Assembly: GCA_913776405.1 (NCBI GenBank)
Contig: CAJYOV010000250.1
Location: forward strand, 1-20,943
Reading direction: 5' to 3'
DNA from: Pseudobdellovibrionaceae bacterium
GTDB lineage: Bacteria > Bdellovibrionota > Bdellovibrionia > Bdellovibrionales > JAMPXM01
Length of the DNA stretch: 20,943 bases
The notes below the pieces were generated by a model. It was not told the DNA's origin and did no database searches. It worked only from the letters and a program-made list of their open reading frames with translations. Shown here one piece after another: positions 1 through 7,198 of this stretch. The position numbers were made by a program, and so were the translations under genes. Numbering within the stretch: position 1 is the stretch's first letter; each line of letters opens with the position of its first letter.

Positions 1-127
1 GTTTCGATTTCAAGACGAGACGGGGCGCACGATGTTGCTGCCGCGAAATCTCAATGAGAAGAAGACGCTACCGTCAGACCATTATCCGGTGATCTGTACG
101 CTCGATCCGGAGAGCGAAGTTCCGTAA
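1..127 (+). CDS. Endonuclease/exonuclease/phosphatase-fold protein, C-terminal end (partial)
   Basis: The reading frame from base 2 is open and ends with TAA at 125-127, giving the last 41 residues of a protein that begins before the window. It contains the sequence SDHYPVI about 15 residues before the stop. The Ser-Asp-His pair followed by a short beta strand is the C-terminal catalytic signature of the endonuclease/exonuclease/phosphatase superfamily (DNase I, ExoIII, sphingomyelinase-like enzymes), where the His acts in phosphodiester hydrolysis. The substrate cannot be told from this fragment. Its last 77 bases overlap the 3' end of the convergent acetyltransferase gene. Confidence 0.7.
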   Translation, partial: FRFQDETGRTMLLPRNLNEKKTLPSDHYPVICTLDPESEVP

Positions 128-956
128 ATTGAGCGATCGTTTTATAGCCGACGGATTCGTAGATCTTGTTCGCCGAGCGGTTCGATGCATCTGAAAAAAG
201 CACGCAGGCCGCGTGCCCCTCGTTCAATAATCGGTGCGAGAGTCGGTGAACGAGAGTCGAAGCGTAGCCTCGAGCGCGCGCAAGAGGGTCGGTGTAAACC
301 ATGCTGATCCGGACCGACTTAGGAGTGAGGCCACCGTAAGCTGCCATCGCGATGGGGTTCGTGCCTTTTTCCCAAACGAAGAGCTGCTTCGTTTGAAGAT
401 ATTTGCGAATGACCTCTTCAGCTTCAGACGGAGATTCGTCAAGACCGCATTCTTTTGCGAACTCGTGCGACCAACGAATGAGGCGTCTTAAATCTTTTGG
501 TTGCGCGGGGCGCATGAGGCCTTCAGCCGGGTCGAGTTTTTTGACACGGTCTAAATGCATCAGGTTTTGATCGAGCGTTTTTGCTAATTCGACACTCGAT
601 TCGCGTCGGAACGACGTCGAGAATTCACCAGCGGCGTGGCTTGGTAGAAAGAGGCTCCGAGTTTGAGGTTCGCGTTTAGCGAGTTCGGCGCCGAGAAATT
701 GAGCAGAGTCATCCGTGGTTGTTGAAAGAATCCAGCGACGATTTGGTGATCGAAGTGCAACCGCTTGAACGGCTTCGTTTCTGTCGAGCATGGCAAGGAA
801 TGTGAGAGACGGAAGGCGCGGTGAGCCATTCCGGGTCAGAGTTAGCGCGCTGCTTAAGAGAAGATTGTGCTCAATCTCGCGTGCGAAGAGAAACTTGCGC
901 GTGAATTCTAGAAATGTAGGAGCGTCAGAGAACTCGAGAGCGCGCATGTTAATCAC
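51..956 (-). CDS. GNAT-family N-acetyltransferase
   Basis: The 301-residue protein has a GNAT domain in its C-terminal half, about residues 145-285. The acetyl-CoA pyrophosphate-binding loop is visible as RARGYA at 227-232 after the strand VRISMVYTDP. The closing part, NKIYESVGYKTIAQF (263-277), is the usual last helix and strand. The N-terminal half is less conserved and may be a degenerate second GNAT-like domain, as in other two-lobed family members. The acyl acceptor is unknown. I chose the GTG start at 956 because GGAG lies five bases upstream; an ATG at 947 is too far from it. The gene is divergent from pfkA with a 93-bp gap. Its C-terminal tail past about residue 280 looks low in conservation and overlaps the convergent phosphodiesterase-fold gene. 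Confidence 0.85.
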   Translation of the reverse strand: MINMRALEFSDAPTFLEFTRKFLFAREIEHNLLLSSALTLTRNGSPRLPSLTFLAMLDRNEAVQAVALRSPNRRWILSTTTDDSAQFLGAELAKREPQTRSLFLPSHAAGEFSTSFRRESSVELAKTLDQNLMHLDRVKKLDPAEGLMRPAQPKDLRRLIRWSHEFAKECGLDESPSEAEEVIRKYLQTKQLFVWEKGTNPIAMAAYGGLTPKSVRISMVYTDPLARARGYASTLVHRLSHRLLNEGHAACVLFSDASNRSANKIYESVGYKTIAQFTELRSPDRAYRSPDNGLTVASSSH

Positions 957-1049
957 TCTCGCTCCGTTTCGCCGTCACTTGCAAGAAGAGAAAGGTTTTG
1001 CAACCCTTTTAGACTGAGCACGCGTGACATTGGCAAAGGTAAGGTACGA

Positions 1050-2084
1050 ATGAAAAAGCGAATCGGAATTCTCACAGGCGGCGGCGATGCGCCAGGCTTA
1101 AATGGCATCATCGAATCTGTCGTTCGTTCACTTGCCGGCGCTGACTTCGAAGTGATCGGAATCGAAGACGGCTTTGAAGGCGTCTTCGAATCGCGCACCG
1201 TTTCGCTTACGGCTGCGTCCGTTGCAGGCGTTCATCAACGTGCTGGGACGATGCTTGGCAGTTCAAACAAAAGCAGTACCCAAGGCCGAGTTGAAGAATT
1301 TCAAAAAAAATTCGCACAGTTAAAGCTTGAAGGACTGATCGCAGTTGGCGGCGATGGAACGTTTCAATCTTTGAGCCGTGTTATTCAGGGGCTCAAAATT
1401 ATCGGTGTTCCCAAAACAATCGATAACGACCTTGCGGGCACCGACGTAACCTTCGGTTTTGATACCGCATGTGCCGTAGTTGCTGAATCGATCGACGCTC
1501 TTCGCTCGACTGCAGAAGCTCACAAACGAGTCTTCGTTGTTGAAACAATGGGCCGTACAGCCGGATGGATTGCGCTCGGTGGGGGCCTTGCTTCGTATGC
1601 AGATGCGATTCTGATTCCGGAGCGCCCATTCTCGCGTGCAGACTTACTTGCGTTTTTGAAGAAGAAGCAGGCTTCGGGTCAACGCGGCTTCATGTTGGTC
1701 GCAAGTGAAGGTGTCGCCGCTGAGAATGAAATGGCTTCGATTGCGTTTAAGGTCGAAGGGTCTCACCAGAAAGAGCGTTACGGCGGTTTTTCAGAGACAC
1801 TTGCGCGTTGGATCGAAGACGAAACCGGATGGGAATCGCGCCACATGGTGCTTGGCCATTTGCAGAGAGCCCGGCATCCGACGACTACGGACCGATTCTT
1901 AACGCTGAACATGGGTGTTGAAGCGGCGAAGATGGTCCGCGAAGGGGATTGGAATAAAGCTGTCGTTTATCGCGATGGTCGCGTCACACGCGCGCCACTT
2001 CAAGATCTCATGAAGCCCGCACGCTTAGTCGAGCCGGATCACCGGTGGGTGAAACACGCGCAGGAACTTGGCATCTTTATTTAA
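1050..2084 (+). CDS. pfkA: 6-phosphofructokinase (phosphoryl donor uncertain)
   Basis: The enzyme phosphorylates fructose 6-phosphate to fructose 1,6-bisphosphate, the committed step of glycolysis. Visible motifs are the nucleotide-binding start RIGILTGGGDAPGLN (4-18), GGDGT (100-104), PKTIDND (121-127, catalytic Asp), the MGR sugar-phosphate motif (167-169) and LGHLQRARHPTTTDR (268-282). The 344 residues match bacterial single-domain enzymes. The residue after GGD is Gly, as in ATP-dependent enzymes, but the residue before TIDND is Lys, as in pyrophosphate-dependent ones. The usual RGGSP segment is replaced by RARHP. AAGGT repeats before the ATG at 1050 can serve as ribosome binding site. 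The gene ends 14 bp before the convergent secreted-protein gene. Confidence 0.93.
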   Translation: MKKRIGILTGGGDAPGLNGIIESVVRSLAGADFEVIGIEDGFEGVFESRTVSLTAASVAGVHQRAGTMLGSSNKSSTQGRVEEFQKKFAQLKLEGLIAVGGDGTFQSLSRVIQGLKIIGVPKTIDNDLAGTDVTFGFDTACAVVAESIDALRSTAEAHKRVFVVETMGRTAGWIALGGGLASYADAILIPERPFSRADLLAFLKKKQASGQRGFMLVASEGVAAENEMASIAFKVEGSHQKERYGGFSETLARWIEDETGWESRHMVLGHLQRARHPTTTDRFLTLNMGVEAAKMVREGDWNKAVVYRDGRVTRAPLQDLMKPARLVEPDHRWVKHAQELGIFI

Positions 2085-2098
2085 TATTCGAAAAGGAC

Positions 2099-2929
2099 TT
2101 AGCGAACGAAGCTCGAAAGAGTCGCACCGAGAATGCGGAGCTTGTCGGCGTCTTTGCCTGTGGCATCCAGGCAAGAGGCGATGGCGCGTCCCGAACCCGA
2201 AGCAACTACGTGCACCTGCACGAATGAGTCACGGCACTTCTCAGTCGATGCGGTCGTAGAGCGAAGCTCACTGGCAGCTGTGTTGAGCGCTGAAAACTGC
2301 TCCGGCGAAATCGTGAGGCTCACCCGGCTTCCGCCGTTCGTTGCGTAAACAACGTCGAAGTTGTTTGCGCGTTTCATCACCCACATCGACGAAACCTGAG
2401 CTTTGTTGCGAACGCGAAATTCAAAGCCTTCCGATGCGCTCGAAGGCCAGCGCGAGTGTGCTTCCGAAGCCATCGACGTTGTTTTCATTTGAGGTTGCGG
2501 TTTACCTGACTTCGTTAGGTTGACCTTCTGAAGGCCGCCACGTGTGGCTGTCTTTCCGCGGGAATTTGAACGGACGGCTTTCGCGGGCCTTCTTGTCTTT
2601 ACCGAGGCAGGCCTTCGCTCGTCAGGGCCGTCGTCACCCTCGGCTGCGATATCACGGACCATGTCGCTGACATTGCCACCGTCGTTATCGCTTGCCGTAT
2701 CGCTCACTTCGATGACGGCTGCGTCGTCTTCCGAGAGATCGAACATTTGGGCTGTCAATCCATCCGGCAAGTACGTATCGCCCTTCGACGCTTTCTCTGC
2801 GCCTAGCCAGAGAGCTGGCCATTTTGCCGTTTCTTCGTCCGCATTCGCGGAGTTCGCGAAACCCGCCGTGAGAGCGGAAAAGAGAAAGAGCGCGATCGCT
2901 TTTTTGGCCGTCGAATCTTTAAACGTCAT
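2099..2929 (-). CDS. Secreted hypothetical protein with basic linker
   Basis: This 276-residue protein matches no family I recognise. It begins with a clear Sec signal peptide: basic start, hydrophobic AIALFLFSALTAGFA, and likely cleavage after ANA at residue 30. An acidic, disorder-prone stretch follows (about 62-105, rich in Asp, Glu and Ser), then a strongly basic Arg/Lys/Ser/Thr linker (about 106-150). A C-terminal domain from about 165 to 276 has alternating beta-strand-like segments and two cysteines (EKCRDS, ASCLDA) that could form a disulfide in the periplasm. It lies downstream of the MnmC-like gene on the same strand with a 54-bp gap that holds a strong stem-loop only 11 bases before the ATG. 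The ribosome binding site is weak (GAG). Confidence 0.72.
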   Translation of the reverse strand: MTFKDSTAKKAIALFLFSALTAGFANSANADEETAKWPALWLGAEKASKGDTYLPDGLTAQMFDLSEDDAAVIEVSDTASDNDGGNVSDMVRDIAAEGDDGPDERRPASVKTRRPAKAVRSNSRGKTATRGGLQKVNLTKSGKPQPQMKTTSMASEAHSRWPSSASEGFEFRVRNKAQVSSMWVMKRANNFDVVYATNGGSRVSLTISPEQFSALNTAASELRSTTASTEKCRDSFVQVHVVASGSGRAIASCLDATGKDADKLRILGATLSSFVR

Positions 2930-2939
2930 GTCACTCTAT

Positions 2940-2966
2940 CGGTCCAAGACGCGACGTCTTTGACCG
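2940..2966 (-). promoter_or_regulatory. Stem-loop just upstream of the secreted-protein start codon
   Basis: Bases 2940-2944 pair with 2962-2966 and 2946-2950 pair with 2956-2960, with one C/T mismatch between the blocks and a five-base loop. No T-run follows on either strand, so it is not a typical intrinsic terminator. It ends 11 bases before the ATG of the minus-strand secreted-protein gene, so it could affect translation initiation or act as an mRNA-processing site after the MnmC-like gene. Confidence 0.5.
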
Positions 2967-2983
2967 ACTAAGTGTCGAGTTTC

Positions 2984-3778
2984 TTAAATATTAGGTTCTG
3001 TTTTCGACTCGGCCTCGTCGCTCGAATCGGTTGTTTGCGCTGTCTCATTTCGAGAACGAATGGCAAAAGTCGAATCTCGCTTGCTTGAGAAGCCCTCGCG
3101 GATCGTGATCTCGAACCCTTCCGATTTGAGCGCGCGCTTCAAAGAGCCCGTGCAGGCGTAGGTCGAGAGAACACAGTTGGGTGCAGCCGCTTTCTTCAGA
3201 AATTCGAGCAGAAAGTCTTCTGTCCAAAGGTCTGGAGTGCTTTTCGAGCTGAAGGCGTCGAAGCAGATGACACCGAATGGATGCGCGAATCGAGTCTCGG
3301 GGTTGAGGTCGTGCCGCAAAAACCAAGCGTCGGCTTCGAGTGCGGCATTGAAGGACGAGCGCACGTCATTGGCTTTGTTTTCATCGCCGAGGACCTCTTT
3401 GGCCGTGCGCGCGCAGATGTCGTCATAGGCTTTCGCAAAGTCTTCGGGACAATCGCCTTCGCGGGTCACCCAGGCTTTGAAGTAGTCACGCAGTTCAGGG
3501 ATGATCTCAAAGCTTTCGCCTTCGAGCTTCCGACCGGCTTTGAGGGCCACCGCTGAAGCGAGAAGTTCGACGTAACCTAGGCCGAGACCCATCGATAAAA
3601 CACGCTCTGGAAAGCCCTCATGAGATGCGCGGTTTAGGGCGGCACCGTAGATGTAGACCGTCTCGGAGAAAGCGCCGCGAAGGCTGTGCATGGCCTCAGA
3701 CGGGGCTTCTGAACCGGCTTCGAGGATACGGGCGGTGGGGCTGCCGTCTTCTGTGGCTTCGAATTGAAACTGTGACAT
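2984..3778 (-). CDS. MnmC-type (DUF752) tRNA methyltransferase-like protein
   Basis: The 264-residue protein resembles the methyltransferase half of MnmC (Methyltransf_30/DUF752), which methylates aminomethyl-uridine derivatives at the wobble base of tRNA using S-adenosylmethionine. The SAM-binding glycine loop is VLSMGLGLGYVEL (60-72). A diagnostic block, ICFDAFSSKSTPDLWTEDF, lies at about 170-189. The last domain strand, with LSTYACTGSLKRALKSEGF and GFSSKRDSTFAIR, is also typical. The FAD-dependent oxidoreductase half of the enterobacterial bifunctional MnmC is missing, as in the stand-alone DUF752 protein of Aquifex. The C-terminal tail (about 240-264) is acidic and polar. The gene is divergent from the radical SAM gene with a 57-bp gap. 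Whether it acts on tRNA here is inferred from the family. Confidence 0.82.
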   Translation of the reverse strand: MSQFQFEATEDGSPTARILEAGSEAPSEAMHSLRGAFSETVYIYGAALNRASHEGFPERVLSMGLGLGYVELLASAVALKAGRKLEGESFEIIPELRDYFKAWVTREGDCPEDFAKAYDDICARTAKEVLGDENKANDVRSSFNAALEADAWFLRHDLNPETRFAHPFGVICFDAFSSKSTPDLWTEDFLLEFLKKAAAPNCVLSTYACTGSLKRALKSEGFEITIREGFSSKRDSTFAIRSRNETAQTTDSSDEAESKTEPNI

Positions 3779-3835
3779 AGAGGCGAGTTAACCTGAGAGC
3801 GGTTGGTTTGACAATGACCCTTCACGTGCGGCAGC

Positions 3836-4843
3836 TTGCGAGGCGTGCAAGTCGATAAAACTCCACAGATAAATGAGTCAGCTAGCGAGCCTGCCGGTGC
3901 GTTGGTGGCGGCGCCCGTGGCGTCTTGGAATGGGAAGCCTTACTTTCCGATCAGCCAGGTTTACAAAGAACGGTTCGGCACGAAGGTCGTCAAGATTCCG
4001 GTTTCAGTCGCCGAGACTTGCCCGAATCGCGAAGGCATCCGCGGCATGCAGACCTGCATCTTCTGCGACGTGCATGGGTCTTTCGCTTATCCGGACAGTC
4101 AGGGCGATGAGCTTCGCGATCAAATTTTGAACCACCGTAAAAAAGTGGCCGACCGATTCAACGCCGCTCGGTTTCTAGTGTACTTTCAGGCCTACACAAC
4201 AACGTTTCAGCAGCTCGCGAAATTGAAGCAGGGTTTTGAGACCGCGCTCTCTTTCGATGATGTCGTCGGTTGTGTCGTCGGAACACGACCCGATACGCTG
4301 TCATCAGCCGTTCTCGATTTCTGGAAAGAGCAAGCGCAGAAGACCTACGTTTCGATTGAACTTGGCGTTCAAAGTTTCGACGACGATCAACTGATCTGGA
4401 TGCGCCGAGGTCACACGGCCGCTCAATCGATCAAAGGGATCGAGCGCGTTGCGGCCGCAGGCCTCGACACAGGCATTCACTTGATCTTTGGGTGGCCAAC
4501 TGAAAACTCAAAGCAGATCATCGAAACAGCGCGTTTGTGCAACGACCTCCCGATCACGAACGTGAAGCTGCACAATCTGCATGTGTTGAAACACACGCCG
4601 CTTGAGCCAATGTACGCCGAAGGCTCGTTCAAGCCCGTCGATCTTGATTTGTACTCTGAGCGTGTGGCTCTTTTTTTAGATCATCTCTCGCCGCGGATTG
4701 CGGTTCACCGCTTGGCTGCGCTCTCATCAAGGTGGGACGAACTCATCGCGCCGGATTGGACTCGTCACAAGATGAAGAGTTACCAAGGCATCATTGACCG
4801 CGTGAATGCGCGCGGTTCCTACCAGGGTCGACTCTTTACCTAA
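3836..4843 (+). CDS. TIGR01212/YhcC-family radical SAM protein
   Basis: The protein carries the unusual iron-sulfur motif of this subfamily, where the first cysteine is well separated: C62-PNREG...C74-IF-C77, that is C-x11-C-x2-C, instead of CxxxCxxC. The following blocks match the elongator/YhcC-type fold: VYFQAYTTTF, VVGTRPDTL, YVSIELGVQSFDDDQLIWMRRGHT and GIHLIFGWPTE. The reaction of the family is not established to my knowledge. The longest frame starts at TTG 3836; GTG 3845 is an alternative, and neither has a convincing ribosome binding site. Family homology begins only near residue 36 (YFPISQVYKERFG), so the N-terminus is uncertain. It ends 30 bp before the convergent patatin gene. Confidence 0.85.
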   Translation: MRGVQVDKTPQINESASEPAGALVAAPVASWNGKPYFPISQVYKERFGTKVVKIPVSVAETCPNREGIRGMQTCIFCDVHGSFAYPDSQGDELRDQILNHRKKVADRFNAARFLVYFQAYTTTFQQLAKLKQGFETALSFDDVVGCVVGTRPDTLSSAVLDFWKEQAQKTYVSIELGVQSFDDDQLIWMRRGHTAAQSIKGIERVAAAGLDTGIHLIFGWPTENSKQIIETARLCNDLPITNVKLHNLHVLKHTPLEPMYAEGSFKPVDLDLYSERVALFLDHLSPRIAVHRLAALSSRWDELIAPDWTRHKMKSYQGIIDRVNARGSYQGRLFT

Positions 4844-4873
4844 AACTCGGAATATGGTTGGTTCGCCGCAGGC

Positions 4874-6055
4874 TCAGTCGCCACGCAAAAATGCGAGCAC
4901 GGCCATCTTGTTTGTAATCGTGTCTTCGTAGCCGACTTTAATTAAGCGGCCGCAGAAATCTGGGTCGAACAAAAGATAACTCGTCAGTTCCGACGCTTCT
5001 TTTGAAGAGCCAAGACCGCCGATCAGATACTTGATCACGCGTGGTAGCTTATCGAAAAGATCGCCTGCGAGGTTGCCAATGTCTTGAGACGGGCGAAGCC
5101 ACAAGAAATCGACTTTGCGAAGTGGCATGCCGTCGCGCTGAGACTTCGGGATCAAATCAAACGTCTGATTTACGCGGCTCATGCGCTCCATATCCACATC
5201 GACCGCATCGAGAAGGAGGGCGTTCAAAATCACGCCAAGAACGCGCGCAACGGAGGGCTCAACCGCTTGAGTCGGCGGCGGTGTTAGACCGTCGGGTCTG
5301 CGGACACTCACGACGAGAAGGCGATCTGCACCTAAGTGAATTGCCGGACTGAGCGGTGCCGTATTTCTCAAGCAACCATCACCGTAGTGTTCATCACCGA
5401 CTGCAACAGGCGGGAAGAAAAGTGGAAGTGCCGCCGACGCCATTACGTGTGGTGTTGAGATCCACGCTTTTTCAGAGCGACGACGCGAGCGTGACCACAT
5501 CTCTGGCTCCCGAGCGGATTGCACAAAAGAGATGCTCGACGAGTTGCCGTAGTTCATCGCAGTGACGGAGAGTGCGTCGAGGTGACCTTGCTTCAAGTTC
5601 TCATCGATTCGTGCGAACGGGATGTTCTCGTCGAGAAACTTTTTAAGTGGCGACGTATCGAGAAGAGAGCGAGCCAGTTTCTTTCGGTAAAGCGCGCCGA
5701 CTGTCGCGTCCGTCAAAAACTTCAAGCCCGATCGTCCTGCGCTCAGCGCGTCGGTTTTGAAGACTCGATCGGCCGTGATAGTTCCCCACATCTTCACCAT
5801 GTTGTCTGCCGCTTCTTGAAAATTGTCTGAGCGTGCAGCGAGGTAGGATGCGTTGATTGCGCCAGCGCTGACGCCGGTGATAATCGGGATTGGCTTCTCG
5901 AGCCCGGCTTCTGCGGCGATCTCTGCAATCGCCTTCATGACGCCTGCTTGATACGCCCCACGAGCACCGCCGCCGGAGAGTACGAGACCTACTTTCGGTC
6001 GTGACGTTCCTGATTTCTCGCGCGGTGAAGTCGATACAGTGATGGGTGCGTTCAT
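4874..6055 (-). CDS. Patatin-like phospholipase
   Basis: This is a Ser-Asp dyad lipid acyl hydrolase of the patatin/RssA type. The oxyanion-hole loop SGGGARGAY is at 27-35, the nucleophile elbow GVSAG at 61-65 with Ser63, and the catalytic Asp in DGC at 226-227 (families usually have DGA or DGG). A further typical block is ASAALPLFFPPV at 206-217. The 393 residues include about 100 C-terminal residues of unclear role. No signal peptide is visible, so it should be cytosolic or exported by another route. The ATG at 6055 follows AAGG closely. The upstream hibernation-factor terminator isolates it, so it probably has its own promoter in the 126-bp gap. In predatory bacteria such enzymes may attack prey lipids, but nothing here shows that. 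Confidence 0.9.
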   Translation of the reverse strand: MNAPITVSTSPREKSGTSRPKVGLVLSGGGARGAYQAGVMKAIAEIAAEAGLEKPIPIITGVSAGAINASYLAARSDNFQEAADNMVKMWGTITADRVFKTDALSAGRSGLKFLTDATVGALYRKKLARSLLDTSPLKKFLDENIPFARIDENLKQGHLDALSVTAMNYGNSSSISFVQSAREPEMWSRSRRRSEKAWISTPHVMASAALPLFFPPVAVGDEHYGDGCLRNTAPLSPAIHLGADRLLVVSVRRPDGLTPPPTQAVEPSVARVLGVILNALLLDAVDVDMERMSRVNQTFDLIPKSQRDGMPLRKVDFLWLRPSQDIGNLAGDLFDKLPRVIKYLIGGLGSSKEASELTSYLLFDPDFCGRLIKVGYEDTITNKMAVLAFLRGD

Positions 6056-6098
6056 GCAACCTTAGCTTACGCGAATTTGCCAAGCCTCTCCATAACCG

Positions 6099-6130
6099 AA
6101 AAAAAAGCCCGAGCCAATTGGCCGGGCTTT
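6099..6130 (-). terminator. Intrinsic terminator after the hibernation-factor gene
   Basis: On the minus strand a GC-rich stem is followed by eight T residues (plus-strand A-run 6099-6106). Bases 6104-6111 pair with 6123-6130, and 6113-6115 pair with 6120-6122 around an AATT loop, with one bulged A. It lies about 50 bp after the stop codon of the ribosome hibernation factor and before the patatin start. On the plus strand only three T residues follow the stem, so the minus orientation is preferred. Confidence 0.88.
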
Positions 6131-6181
6131 CCAGATGTATTGAGTCCGCGACAACCGGAGCTGTTCTCGAGGGGACGCAGC

Positions 6182-6526
6182 CTAGACGACGGTCGAGATC
6201 GATTCGCGGCGCAGCGACTTCTCGCGTTTGCCGGCTTCATCGAGAACGATCGAAAGGCTGTCCGACGCTTCAATGATTGCACGCTGCATGTCTTCATTCG
6301 ATTTGCTGATGAAGAGGTCGCGCTTCTTCGGATAACGAACATCAATCTCACACGTGAACTGACCTGTGCCGCGGTTCGTACGATTCACATCGCTAATCAA
6401 CCAGATTTGAACGTGAGCATCATGACGATGCACAAACTCTTCGACCGCCGCAGAGATTTTATCGATGGCGAATTCTTCGAGAGTCTCGGATCTATCCATA
6501 TGACGGAACTGAACTTCCAGGCGCAT
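6182..6526 (-). CDS. hpf: Ribosome hibernation promoting factor (HPF/YfiA, short form)
   Basis: The 114-residue protein fits the S30AE/sigma-54 modulation family, which binds the 30S subunit across the mRNA/tRNA channel and stalls ribosomes in starvation. Visible are the start MRLEVQFRHMDRSETLEEFA (beta strand plus helix), the helix IDKISAAVEEFVH, the strands VQIWLISDVNR and FTCEIDVRYPKKRDLFIS, and the second helix DMQRAIIEASDSLSIVLDEAGK. The length matches the short form without the C-terminal dimerisation domain of long HPF. A perfect Shine-Dalgarno AGGAGGTAA sits at 6532-6540 before the ATG. An extended -10-like element is nearby. The gene is monocistronic, ending at the terminator at 6099-6130. 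Confidence 0.88.
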   Translation of the reverse strand: MRLEVQFRHMDRSETLEEFAIDKISAAVEEFVHRHDAHVQIWLISDVNRTNRGTGQFTCEIDVRYPKKRDLFISKSNEDMQRAIIEASDSLSIVLDEAGKREKSLRRESISTVV

Positions 6527-6547
6527 AGAGCTTACCTCCTGACGTAA

Positions 6548-6556
6548 ATTCTACCA
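6548..6556 (-). promoter_or_regulatory. Possible extended -10 promoter of hpf
   Basis: On the minus strand the bases read TGGTAGAAT, an extended -10 (TGn then TAGAAT). No good -35 lies 17 bp upstream. Transcription would start near 6541, just before the Shine-Dalgarno sequence, giving a leader of only about 15 nucleotides. This is a motif match by eye only. Confidence 0.3.
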
Positions 6557-6753
6557 CCGACAACCCGCACAAAGAGTTTCGATACCAACAACATTGTGTC
6601 GCCCCACCGCGACGTATGCGCCACCCAGGGTCATTCAGTGCGCTCGCTCCTCGCGCTGGCGTGAACTTGTGACTCAAGTATCAAGCGACGTGATGAAAGG
6701 GATAAGTGGGATTTTTTATGCGTTGTGTGTCGGTTGGCGGCAGTAGTCGTTTT

Positions 6754-6785
6754 GGGGTTTTGGGGTGTTGGGGTGTTGGGGTGGG
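6754..6785 (+). repeat. G-run array with G-quadruplex potential
   Basis: Four GGGG runs lie at 6754, 6762, 6770 and 6778 with exact 8-base spacing and four-base T-rich spacers (TTTT, TGTT, TGTT). A GGG follows at 6783. This fits an intramolecular G-quadruplex on the plus strand. The period of eight is not codon-phased. Confidence 0.75.
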
Positions 6786-6795
6786 AGTTTGCCGG

Positions 6796-6842
6796 TGGCG
6801 GCTCGAAGGCGGCGGCTCGAAGGCGGCGGCTCGAAGGCGGCT
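6796..6842. repeat. 14-bp GC-rich tandem repeat
   Basis: The unit CTCGAAGGCGGCGG is repeated with CTCGAA at 6802, 6816 and 6830, an exact 14-base period, flanked by GGCGG on both sides. It immediately follows the G-run array. Fourteen is not a multiple of three, so it is not a protein repeat. Slippage during replication is the likely origin. Confidence 0.8.
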
Positions 6843-7144
6843 GCCCCTCTGCAAGAGTTGTTGAGATGGAGCGTGCGTTTCTCGATTTGTTGAGTGCTGC
6901 AGTCGCAATTGCTCGAAGAGGTCGTTGTAGTAGAAGACATCGGGCTTTCGGAATTCACGAGGCTGCGCAATCGAGCTGCCGTGTCCGGTCAATTTAATAG
7001 GGCCTTTGCCGTAGCAAATGAGATCGGCTTGCAACGGGGCTAGAGCGAGCGAGGTCGGATTGAAAATTCAATTGATAGAAATTGGTCTCAGCCTATATCG
7101 GCGAGTTCGAGTGGTCATTGGAGTTAGTCAGCGAATGTAAATGA

Positions 7145-7173
7145 TTGACTTCACGAGCAAATGAGAGGATAAA
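7145..7173 (+). promoter_or_regulatory. Candidate promoter of the RAYT gene
   Basis: TTGACT at 7145-7150 and GATAAA at 7168-7173 are separated by 17 bases, five and four of six matches to the sigma-70 -35 and -10. Transcription would begin about 20 bases before the ATG at 7199. This is a visual match only. Confidence 0.42.
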
Positions 7174-7198
7174 TGACATCGCTGAAAGGTTGTGAGAG

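Larger units (their letters stand above)
6547..7198. other. Gene-free stretch between hpf and the RAYT gene
   Basis: No convincing gene is seen in these 650 bases. Open frames exist on both strands (minus 6681-7034, plus 6725-6997), but they run through a G-run block and a 14-bp tandem repeat that is not a multiple of three, and their products are low-complexity. The stretch holds the hpf promoter region, the G-rich and GC repeat block, an ATTGAA/TTCAAT palindrome near 7061-7074 and a candidate promoter for the transposase. Composition swings sharply between G-rich and AT-rich, unlike the flanks. Confidence 0.6.

Noticed and set aside
3808..3836. Perfect plus-strand TTGACA as -35 of the radical SAM gene
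   Set aside because: No acceptable -10 lies 16-18 bases downstream, and the start codon itself is uncertain.
6681..7034. Open frames of 84-117 codons on both strands between hpf and the RAYT gene
   Set aside because: They cross the G-run array and a 14-bp non-codon-phased repeat, give low-complexity products and have no convincing ribosome binding site.
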